Source: Amoebophrya sp. A120 (taxonomy: Eukaryota; Sar; Dinophyceae; Syndiniales; Amoebophryaceae). From it: 64,000 nt of DNA. The DNA is taken from the NCBI GenBank assembly GCA_905178155.1, contig CAJINV010000013.1, positions 610,344 through 674,343 of the forward strand. The letters are read 5' to 3'. Positions 55,556-64,000 of this stretch are shown here, one piece after another. The translations under genes and the position numbers were made by a program. The notes beneath the pieces are model-generated. The model searched no databases and was not told where the DNA came from. It saw only the letters and a program-made list of their open reading frames with translations. Position 1 is the first letter of the stretch. The number at the start of each line of letters is the position of its first letter.

Positions 55556-58500
55556 ATGAGAAGTCCTGCCCGGCGCGCCCGCGGCCGGTTGACTTCGACC
55601 TACGGGTCGTTGGCGGAGCTTCTTCTTTTCGCACTGTTGGGGTTGCGTCCGCTCGTAATGCTAACGCTGCCCCTCCTCGTGCGCCTAACCGTCCTCGCGG
55701 TGCATCAAGACCGCTCAAGTCAAGACCAGACGAGCAGGAAGATCACCACGACCGTCGATGCGACAGCACCAGACGAACAACTGATCAGGGTAGCAGACAA
55801 GGTGGCAGAGCTCGACCACGATGCAAAAACACAACAACTCGGCGGTCACGAGCGTCTTCTTCGTGGGACGAAAGTGACCTCCGATAGAACTGCCAGTACC
55901 GCGACCAAAAGCCGCGACGCCAACGGACCACGAACGTTTTCCACCAGCGGTGGCTCCTCTGTGATAACGATTGAGGCTGACAGCAGCACGACAGACACTT
56001 CAGAACAGTACTACGCGATTCCGAACACGGTCTGGGTTGAGGTCCCACTGGACAGGTTTCTGTGGACGGCGTCACAGGGCTCTGGCGACCTGGACCAGTG
56101 GAGCAACGCGACGGTGCCTTTCACATACGGCGAACAGCGGGAGCAGTGCCCCGCAGACGCTCTTATGTCTATCTACCCCAAAGAGTACGCGTACGTCGTC
56201 TCCACAACCAAAACGACCGACGAAACGAATTGCTGCAGCGTTACGGAAGCGTCAGGTTGGAAAGCAACAAATGAATGGAAGCACAAGCGCTACTTTGTGA
56301 TGCATAGAATGCGAGGGCGTGGCACCTAGTCGTAATCCCTGTCTTGCAGAGAAGCCAAGCGCGGCCGATTGTACTCCTGTCTAGGGTTAATATTGAAAGA
56401 AGAAGAGCTGCTGCGAAAGAGCATGACGTAAGCGGTCTTCTTTGCTACAAACACCCAGCGCGACAGATCGAATGTAAGTAGTTGCTTCCGAAATTGCAAT
56501 TGGTCGCGCGCCGCTTGGAAAATAAAGGGACGCAGTCGTTGGGGGTCAAAGTCATGACATCAATTTCATGAATGGTAAGTGTTGATTTTGCTTTTATTTA
56601 TTTGCAAATTTCCACCGACCTGACACTTCCATAAACGCGCAGAATAGTGCAGATGCGGACGGGAGTTATTGGTGGGAGGCAAGTTTAAAAAATGGCGAGG
56701 AGAGATACATTTCGAAGGTCCGGCTGTACAACCGCAAGGGCCACGAGGCGGATTTGAACAACGCAACTTTGGTCATTGACGGCGATACAGCTGCGGGAAC
56801 GGACATTGGAGTGATCTCTTCTGCTGAAGCGGACCTTTCAATCGGCTTGTTTGACACGGGGGGCACCGTGGTCGCCATTGGCAAAAGGCTCAACAAAGTC
56901 CGGATTACGAAAACCGGGACGCCGTTCAGCATCTGCGGTGTGTTTTTTTTCGTGTACATGGACGAATTTCCGGACACGAGTTTAGTCGCGACGCAATCCT
57001 CAAATTATTCAAGCAACCTCTACTACAACGCACGAGTGGCGATTACGAACCAACTCGGCAAGTTCCCCGTGAAAACATCCCACACCTATGCCAAGTTCCC
57101 CGTATTCTGGCAGCTGGAATTTGCGAGCGGGAAGGCGCACTGGGTGGACCAGATCCGACTGGTCAACCGTGGCGATTGCTGCCAAGAACGCACCAACCAT
57201 CTCCAAGTGTACTTCGACAGCGCCGCAGACCAAGACCCGTATTACAGTGCACAACTACTGCTCTCCTGTTTCTCCTCGCTTGAAAGGCATGAAGTGCAAG
57301 ATAGGAAACGGCTGCGCCGGCAGACAGTACTTACTTGCGTAGGAACTTCTTCACGACGAGTGCAAAGCGACGCATAGATTCTAGTGCCGCCAACATTTGG
57401 GCTTCAGGATGCTGTCATGCACACAGTGCTAGTAATACATTGCTATTAGGTAGAGCTAGAGCAGGTGAATGTTAAGGGTATAGCTAGGGCTACAGTAGAA
57501 GTAGCAGTGCACGTGCACCACAAGACGACAAACATCAAGCACCACATCAGAAATTGAGAAAGAGGAAGTGGAGCATTTTTGTACTGTCACAAAACACCAA
57601 CCGCCGGAAGCCAGGCGTTTGTGCTAAACGACACAACGCGGACGGTCGACGGGAGAAACGGGATTACCAGCACGAGCTATCCACCGCAAACATGTTTGGG
57701 TCTCCTGGAAGGTTGTCATGCTATTATGTGGACGGCGACGGGGACGGCCAGCAGACGTCAGTACAACGCTGCGCATCTTTGACAAAATTTCTATTCGGCT
57801 TCTATGCATTCCCTACGGCAACGGCGCGTGACAAACAGCGACTTTCTTGAATGACACAGAAGACGTGCTCTGGCGCAACATGCATCTTCACAGAATTGTC
57901 ACAGGCACGGGCTTGCACGCCCTGCATTAAATGAATTCCGAACCCAAGCAGAATTTGCGAGTTGATACGAGCTTGCTGGGAAGCATGCTGCGAATAGAAA
58001 GGAGTTTCCGCAAAATGAAGCTCGCACCGCCACAGGCAGATTACATCAACCTGCAAGGGGTCAGTGTTTACTATCGGACGAACGTGGGTCCCGATATGAC
58101 ATCGACGACGACGACGACGACGTCCACAACATCAACACCGATGAAGACCAGCGCCCCCGCGACATCTTCACCCACGGAGGACGGAGTAAAAGATACTACA
58201 CCCGACGCCGGCGCCGACGTCGGCGCGGAAACTTCTGAGGGCGAAGGACGGGATAAGGACAGCACCAAGCTCAGGAACGCCGCCATCGTGGGTGCGTCGG
58301 TTCTTCTGTGCGTAATTCTGGGATTGATTTTGACGCAACAAAACCACGAGACCGCGGGCACAGCGGCAGACGAACACGGTGACGACGGGGAGGAACACGA
58401 GACTCCTGGAGCAGACGAAGTCGCAGGAGGTGCTGGCGGTGACGAAGGCTCCGCGTCCTTCATCGCCGGAGCAAGCGGAAACTTTGTCCGGGCCGGCTCA

Positions 58501-60168
58501 ATGGGTTCGATCAACTACACCTCCGGTTTTGGTGGCGGCTCTGCATCGTTTGGTGGCGCCGGGTCGTCCGCGGCCACAATAGGGCCCGGAAGCTCGGCGT
58601 CTTTTGGTGCCGGCTCAACAACAGTTGGGGACCAGTCCGCTCCAGTCGGAGATTCCCTGCGAAAAACTCCGAATGCATCCGCGTCTTTTGCCCGTACAAA
58701 GAAGTGTGTTTTGCTAGACGTACTAGAATCGGATGTGGTTGTAGTACCATGGTACACGACAACAAGAAATACAAGTACAACTTTGTCTAGCCGGCGTGGT
58801 AAAAATGTGTTGCGCAGATGATACTGATACTGCAAGCAGGACTTTATGAGACTTCAAGATCACTTATACTACTACACTATTGGCAGGTTCCGGGTCTTTC
58901 GTCGTCGGCAATGCGTCCACTGGGGGTGGCTCGATGGTGAAGTCCTCTGGCTTTGGTGGCGGGTCGGCATCATTTGGTGGCGCCGGCTCGTCCGCCGCAT
59001 TTGGAGACGGCTCGGCGTCTTTTGGTGCCAGCTCCGCTGCGCCAGTTGGGGACCAGTCCGCTCCGGTTGGAGACTCCCTGCGAAAAACCCCGAATGCGTC
59101 CGCGTCTTTTGGCCGTACAATCACATATGAAATTTTGTTTTGCTGGAAGTAGAACTACTACGCCACCGGATGCAGTAGATGAAGCACCATGCACAACAAG
59201 AAATTCAACTTCTTCTGTGATGTTGCACAGATACTGATACTGCAAGTAAGGGGCACTTTACCATGAGACTTGCACTTGAAGAACACCTACGCTACAACTA
59301 CACTACTGAAAAACACCTGGCAGGTTCCGGGTCTTTCGGCGTCGGAAATGTATCTTCTGGGAGCGGCTCGATGGTGAAGTCTTCCGGCTTTGGTGGCGGG
59401 TCAGCATCGTTTGGCGGCGCCGGGTCGTCTATGTATTGCAAATATGACTTTGGTTCTGGAATAAACAAGGTGCAAACTACTACGAGCCCTGTGGATGCAG
59501 TAAAAGGAAAAGCAGCCCACTTTTGGCCATGCTGACAGCGATTATTCAGGCAGGGCTGTTGCAGGCATAGACTTTCATCAAAGGTATTGCGTTGCAGCCT
59601 GTGATGCTACTTCTGCATTTCATTATCATTTCCAGACCCAGAAAACATGTTTGCAATTGATATCGTCCGCCGTAATGGGACCACCTAGCGGCTCAGCATC
59701 GTTTGGTAGCCCCGGGCCGTCCGCCTCCGCCGCAATGGAAAGCGGCTCGGTTGCTTTTGGCGGCTCACAGGCGACCGGCGGCGGCTCAGTGGCGATCGGC
59801 GGCACCTCAATAGCACCAGGCGGTGAGTCTGGCTCAATTACGGGGCGTGACGGTGACTTATCAGAATGAAAAATCCCCCCGCGTCCCCGTAAGAAAGTAC
59901 TCGAGTTGAGACATTTGATGGCGCACCATGATGCAATAATCTTAATCTCTAGAATGTGGCGGTGATCGATTTCACGAATGCGGTTATACTAGCTCTGGCT
60001 AGCCGTAGCCACGACGGCGACGCTGCGAGCACCCCCTATGATGCACAAGAGCCAAAGCTTCTCCATTTGTCGTGTTGCTAAGTTCACGTCTTCTTGACTA
60101 TGGGGTGGGCGGGAGGACATTTTCACACAGGATATCGGAGGCGCAGTCGCAATAGGTCGAGGCAGTAG
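55556..60168 (+). CDS. F-type-lectin-like membrane protein with repeated Gly/Ser tail
   Basis: ATG 55556. Exons 55556-56296, 56643-57246, 57287-57326, 57611-about 57760, about 57949-58693, 58887-59114, 59324-59429, 59668-59858 and a short end; the 57760-57949 link and the 3' end are uncertain. The N-terminal leader is hydrophobic (LAELLLFALLGL, LVMLTLPLLVRLTVLAV). The ectodomain has two F5/8C or F-type-lectin signatures: WWEASLKNGEERYISKVRLY with NR following, and IRLVNRGDCCQERTNHLQVY, the NR-x-DCC-x-ER motif of fucose-binding F-lectins. A Thr-rich stalk (MTSTTTTTTSTTST) and a membrane span (AAIVGASVLLCVILGLILTQ) follow. Then a tail of repeats such as SSGFGGGSASFGGAGSS and DQSAPVGDSLRKTPNASASF. 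A cell-surface sugar receptor is inferred. With the element at 59859 removed plus 5 nt the stop is TAG 60166; unspliced, TGA at 59867. Confidence 0.7.
58500..59429 (+). repeat. Tandem duplication of exon-intron units
   Basis: Exons 58887-59114 and 59324-59429 begin identically (gt tcc ggg tct ttc) and share SGSMVKSSGFGGGSASFGG-type sequence with the exon ending 58693. Introns 58694-58886 and 59115-59323 are also homologous: both start GTACAA, contain ACAACAAGAAAT, CAGATACTGATACTGCAAG-like blocks and end TGGCAG. Exon and intron were therefore copied together, and the phase-1 junctions keep the frame. Confidence 0.9.
59430..59662. mobile_element. Introner element 5 with TCGTC duplication
   Basis: Flanked by perfect direct repeats TCGTC (59425-59429 and 59663-59667). 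5' end TATGTATTGCAAATATG; reverse complement of the 3' end TATCAATTGCAAACATG. Excising 238 nt changes the genomic frame exactly as needed (FGGAGSSAVMGPPSGSASF). The tail repeat unit is continuous across the site, as in the older exon ending 58693. Confidence 0.9.
59859..60134. mobile_element. Probable introner element 6
   Basis: 5' end TATCAGAATGAAAAATCC; reverse complement of the 3' end TATCCTGTGTGAAAATGTCC, both continuing in C-rich runs. No clear direct repeat. Unlike the others, element plus 5 nt does not keep the open Gly-rich frame; it leads to WRSRNRSRQ and stop at 60166. Removing 279 nt instead would continue as GGAVAIGRGS, which resembles the tail repeats. Ends therefore uncertain. 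Confidence 0.6.
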
Positions 60169-60748
60169 GGCGCTGGGGGAGGGGGCTGTATGGTTATGGG
60201 TACTTACTGCTCCGCATTCGTGGAGGGACTTTATCATGTGCTGTGTGCGAAATTGAATTGATGAAATTTTTATAAATGCGCGAAAATGTGGTGCGTGATC
60301 ATACGCAAGCATTGTGTTGTCTTAAGAAGAGTATGAGTATCTATAGGGGTTTTTGTGTTCCACGACCGTGCCGCGTCCAGGAGGAACGACTTCCGATTGT
60401 ACTTACTTGCAATCTCTTCTATCGGAAGTGTCCAAGCAGAAGTAAAAAAACATTCGAGTGCTGCTATGATACCTGAGGACGAGTGTGTGTGTACTATATG
60501 GCGCCGCGTGTCATGCCAGCAACCTTTGAGCGAGCCATTGCATTGTCGGAGTTGTTGAAAGCAAGCATTGTTGCCTCTTGATGTGGAAGGGCCTCAAAGA
60601 TCTTCTTGCCAGGAAGAGTCAAAGAACTCACACTCGGGGATCCGTACATGGCCAGCAAGTCGCTTGAAGCGACGTGGATCACGACACGCGAAGTGCATGA
60701 TCGTGGTCAGACGTAGCAATGGTTCATGTGCTTCATTGAAGGCAAAAG
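60169..60748. other. Spacer, possibly with a last small exon of the lectin gene
   Basis: No coding gene. Candidate donors of the GTACTTAC type lie near 60200 and 60404, with an acceptor CGTCCAG just before 60385, so one short exon is conceivable if the frame continues past 60168. Otherwise non-coding. Confidence 0.35.
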
Positions 60749-63700
60749 ATGAAGACTTCCCCTCGGCGCGGCTTGACAACGCACAGAATCCTCCGCCCAC
60801 GACAGCTGCTTCTCTTCACAGGCTTGGGAAGATTCTCGGGTCATCTCGTGGTGATGATCGCACCTATGATCGTGCGCATGAGCGTCGCGTTGCACCAGCG
60901 AGATAACAAAGTGGATCAAGACCACTCTGATACGAGCCCGGAGATCAGGACAGTCGATGCCGCACTGATGTTAAACGAAGTCGGAATTGTCGTGGCAGAC
61001 AACGTGGAGCACGAGCAGGGCGGGCGCGGCACCGAGGAACCAAGTGATCCGGCACTACTTCTTCTTCGTGAAAAGAGGACCACGACCAAGCCGTTCACGC
61101 GCGAAACTTCTCGTGACGCCCGCGCAGCTTCCAGTTCATCTCTGGTGGCGATTGACGCCGACAGCAGCACTACGGTTACGGACGCACCTTCAAAACCAAC
61201 AGTTGTTGCCGATGGTGAACATCTTGATCCTCCAGAAATGAGAGTATCGAAGTCCTCACGATTTCTGCGTAGCGAACGACGACACGGTGTGCAGCAGGAG
61301 GAGTCCGAGTTCTTGGACACACCAATTCGGAATCAGGTTGACGAGGACGGACGCGCGCTAGTGCCCGCAGATGATGTTGACCTTAACCACCTGACAGAGG
61401 AACAAACTTCTGGTCGCACTCGTTCAGCTTCATCAGGGTCAGACTCAGACTCAGATCCACCTCGACCCGCAGCTGCAGAAGGACCAGACCAGGAGCAGGC
61501 TCCTCGGGGGGTAGTACTAGAGGCCGATCAAGATACAAAAAACCGACGAAAAATAGATGAACAAGAACATTACAACAGCCAACGTCAGGATCTCGTCGTG
61601 CCACCTGCTCGGTCACGAAGGTCCTCCCTGTCCTCACTTGTTGTAACAAAGTCAAAGAGTGGAACCGCAAGTAGAACCACAGGAACGAACGTGTGCGTTC
61701 CGAAAACGGACTATCCCGACAGCTTTAACGGGTGTATTGTGAACTACCAAGACGCGGGCACCTGCGCTGCTGCGAATTACAACAATATGCCTGCCGGTAC
61801 CTGCCATTACATCGATGAGGATGACCGATGGAGGTTGCTCTGGTACCGGTGCTACTCCTATGCCCTCCTTGCCAACCCAGACCCAACAAAAAAGTTTAAA
61901 AACAGTGAGTACAATCTGTGTCGCACAAGTTGCATCGATTTCTTTACCGCCTGCTTCAAGAACACCACTAGCGGCGCCAGTCCCCCACCCGACCTGGATA
62001 CGGTGAACTTCTTTAGTACAGATGAAACGGAGCCGTCCCCTATCCTGTGTAAAAACTTCCGCGCCTCATGGTCATTTTGCTAGACACGTCAAGAACATCA
62101 TGTTTCGGCTGCAGCGCAAAACAAGTTTGTGGTCGCAGGGCGGTTGTCACTGTGATGTTCAGATGTTCCTGGTGCTGGTGTAGACGCATTACGAGTCGAT
62201 CACTTTGGTCCGATGCTAGCGCGACGAGCTTCCAGATAGCGTTTAGAAACTGCGCCACACAACGAGGCTGCGCATGAGAAGTGCTTTAGCTTTACGCCAG
62301 CACGCGATGTTTTTTTGCGGTGTTGACCCTAGGTAGACCGCCTGTGTCTGCAAATTGCTTCCGGCGGCGGTGCAAGGTTCTGGATGAAGAGTTGCACTCG
62401 GGTACTTAATATCATGTCTGTCAAATCTAGGGTGGGGTTTGGGACCACGTGGGGAAGACGTTTTTACACAGGATATCCCCCATGCTGAACAGCACGAGCA
62501 ATACTAAGGCAGTCTGCCAGAAAACCGCCGGGTCGGACTGCGAGACCAAGTTGGCTACTTGGGTGACCAACTGCGGCCCGACCAGCACGTACGCGAGCTA
62601 CTTCGCACCCACTACGGTGCAAAAGCCCGGCGAGTACGAAACCCTTTGCCAAGGCACGACGACCACTACCACGACCACCACTAAGGTTCCTGGGATGATG
62701 AAGTGTCTGCCCTACAAGTACCCTTCCTCCGCGTTCGGCACCTGCGGAGTGAACGGCCCGCCCCTGACAATGAGCGCGACCGCGGCCAGCTGCGCGGCCA
62801 TAGTCACGAGTAGCTCGAGCTCGACTTCTGCGGGAAGTTGCTTTTTCCTGAACGAAGACGACAGGTGGAAGTTGCTTTGGTATCGGTGCTATGCATCGCA
62901 AAAGCCGACTTCGTACTAGTATGAAAATACGGGCTCGGGCGTTTTTGCAAGTTGTTATGCCGAGATGAACTCAAAAAATGTATGTAACTCATCATCTTGC
63001 TAACAGATAAAGTAGAACAAGAAACAGGCAGCTGTCATGCGTGAAGATTGATAAAAAACAATTTGGCTAGTTCTTCGATGACTTCTACGGTCATAGGAAA
63101 GTACTTTTGCAATGCATAGCAGCTACACGTTCTCCCTGAGAAACAACCACGGGACCCAGATGTTTTGTGCAGGAGAAATAGAGGGCTGCACGCGGCATTG
63201 CCAAAACTTTTTCACAGACTGCTACAAAGACGAAGCCGGTGCGGAGTTTGATCCAGTGAACTTTTTCAGTACGGACGAAACAAAGTTGCTGCCCATGCTG
63301 AACTATGAATTGGATAAAAGGCATCTTGGTGTTGGGGTACTTGATCTGGAAAAAAGTTCTATAGCAGAGCTTGATGATGTGGTGGCGCAGCTCACCTCTT
63401 GCTCTTGGTCATTTATATATGATTTGCATTCTGCAAGTGCAGCCAGTTGTTGATCTATACTGTGATTCCATTCTTTATTGAGAATAGCGGTTTCATCATA
63501 ATATAATAATGCGACAACTGACGACAGATGGTGATGGCTACGGTGCGAATTTAGTAGTGAAGCCCAAAGATTAAAATTCGAGATCACGACCAGCTGCAAA
63601 AACAGCTGGCGCTACCATTCACATTAGGGTCGTCCCGCAACATTGTAGAAGATGCCCTACTTCTTGCACTTCATACCAGTAGCACAACCAATGCCACCTG

Positions 63701-64000
63701 CGCGAATACTCCTTCGTCGATGTGTGAGAGCAGGCGGTCAACATGGTTCAACGCCTGCAGCAGCAGCTCCACTGGGACACTGGCTTCCATGCTGGCAGCG
63801 AGTGCGAAAGCAAGTGTGGATCTGTACACAACCTCACTATGCCCGGAAGTGACCACCACATCCACCACGACGACTACAACTACGAGCACCACCACCACGA
63901 CATCGACGACAACCTCCACGACGTCGATTACAACCACAACTTCGACGACCACGACGACCACGACATCCACGACGACCACAACATCTTCAACGACGACCAC
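60749..64000 (+). CDS. Surface protein with Cys-rich modules and Thr-rich linkers, 3' end outside window
   Basis: ATG 60749; exons 60749-62040, 62481-62889, 63124-63303, 63681-64000 (runs off). All three introns are TIR elements. The leader (LLLFTGLGRF, HLVVMIAPMIVRMSVALHQ) and the phrase AIDADSSTT resemble the leader and IEADSSTT of the lectin gene at 55556, so the two are paralogous at their N-termini. After an acidic Ser-rich region come repeating modules: a unit with GTCHYIDEDDRWRLLWYRCY, SCIDFFTACFKN, NFFSTDETEPSPML, then a unit with C-x-n-C and TW-x-x-x-C ending in TTTTTTTTT. The second round has CFFLNEDDRWKLLWYRCY, HCQNFFTDCYKD, NFFSTDETKLLPML; the third begins STTNATCANTPSSMC. The Thr runs look like O-glycosylated mucin-type stalks. 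Function unknown; surface display is inferred. Confidence 0.75.
62041..62475. mobile_element. Introner element 7 with TCCCC duplication
   Basis: Flanked by perfect direct repeats TCCCC (62036-62040, 62476-62480). 5' end TATCCTGTGTAAAAACTTCC; reverse complement of the 3' end TATCCTGTGTAAAAACGTCT, TIR of about 20 bp with few mismatches. Excising 440 nt restores the frame and gives STDETEPSPMLNSTSN, matching STDETKLLPMLN in the next module. Longest element of the set. No GT at the 5' junction. Confidence 0.92.
62890..63118. mobile_element. Introner element 8
   Basis: 5' end TATGCATCGCAAAAGCC; reverse complement of the 3' end TATGCATTGCAAAAGTAC. Removing 62890-63123 (element plus 5) gives LLWYRCYTFSL, which aligns with LLWYRCYSYAL of the first module. 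The flanking 5-mers GGTGC and GCAGC are a degraded direct repeat. Confidence 0.85.
63304..63675. mobile_element. Introner element 9
   Basis: 5' end TATGAATTGGATAAAAGGCA; reverse complement of the 3' end TATGAAGTGCAAGAAGTAGG, then GCATCTT on both arms. Removing 377 nt (element plus 5) restores the frame and gives PMLNSTTNATC, aligning with PMLNSTSNTKAVC after the first module. Direct repeat not recognisable. Confidence 0.8.
63857..64000 (+). repeat. Threonine-codon (ACN) repeat tract
   Basis: Imperfect ACC/ACG/ACA/TCC triplets to the window end encode an almost pure Thr tract with Ser and one Ile. It follows the same module position as the shorter Thr9 tract near 62660, so length differs between modules. 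Confidence 0.9.

Noticed and set aside
59651-59869. Stop TGA at 59867 as the certain end of the lectin gene
   Set aside because: It lies inside the probable introner element starting at 59859, so the spliced end is elsewhere; kept only as an alternative.
1-64000. CRISPR arrays, operons, rRNA or spliced-leader gene
   Set aside because: No spaced direct-repeat array, no Shine-Dalgarno-type layout, no rRNA-like sequence and no recognisable dinoflagellate spliced-leader sequence was seen.
63857-64000. Minus-strand Val-rich frame over the ACN tract
   Set aside because: Antisense of Thr codons; the plus strand continues a module with conserved Cys positions.

Overview
The window is nuclear DNA from a protist with intron-bearing, mostly plus-strand genes. 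Nearly all convincing coding sequence lies on the + strand. Genes are separated by 0.5-2.5 kb of AT-richer DNA. Introns are mostly 140-350 bp with GT...AG ends, but a second class of introns is bounded by terminal inverted repeats (TIRs) and 5-nt direct repeats. Axonemal genes (a three-DM10-domain RIB72/EFHC1 protein and an LRRC50/DNAAF1-type LRR protein) show a flagellate. TIR-bounded 'introner' introns with target-site duplications, together with a compact, gene-dense layout, fit a syndinian dinoflagellate such as Amoebophrya. That assignment is inference from general knowledge, not a database result.

Layout. 1-4448: 3' part of a coiled-coil gene. 5944-13617: a giant intronless ORF of 2557 codons with no recognised family. 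14585-17216: a nine-exon leucine-rich-repeat gene. 18038-22948: a six-exon coiled-coil gene whose last two introns are TIR elements. 25451-29044: an eight-exon RING-CH plus FHA protein. 30481-33081: weakly supported small genes. 33138-38485: a secreted cysteine-rich protein with three tandem modules and two tandem PAN/Apple-like regions. 38486-40488: non-coding DNA with a three-copy 45-nt repeat and a perfect 23-bp hairpin. 40489-44927: RIB72/EFHC1. 45750-46120: a decayed duplicate of the 5' end of the downstream DNAAF1-like gene. 46199-47027: a possible minus-strand membrane protein. 47998-50176: DNAAF1/LRRC50-like. 50995-54885: SNM1/PSO2-type DNA repair nuclease. 55556-60168: F-type-lectin-like membrane protein with a Gly/Ser-rich tail built by exon-intron tandem duplication. 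60749-64000: a second surface protein with the same leader, Cys-rich modules and Thr-rich linkers, running off the window.

The main discovery is a family of at least nine TIR elements (about 180-435 bp) that start TAT and end ATA. They sit inside coding sequence of four genes. Removing the element plus 5 nt restores the reading frame in eight of nine cases, and in three cases gives protein sequence that matches a paralogous module of the same gene. Several lack GT at the 5' junction, so they would need non-canonical splicing. Very short direct-repeat-bounded introns (about 30-46 nt) occur in the PAN gene.

The surface-type genes (33138, 55556, 60749) carry seven of the nine elements and show active module duplication. 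The housekeeping and flagellar genes use mostly ordinary GT-AG introns.
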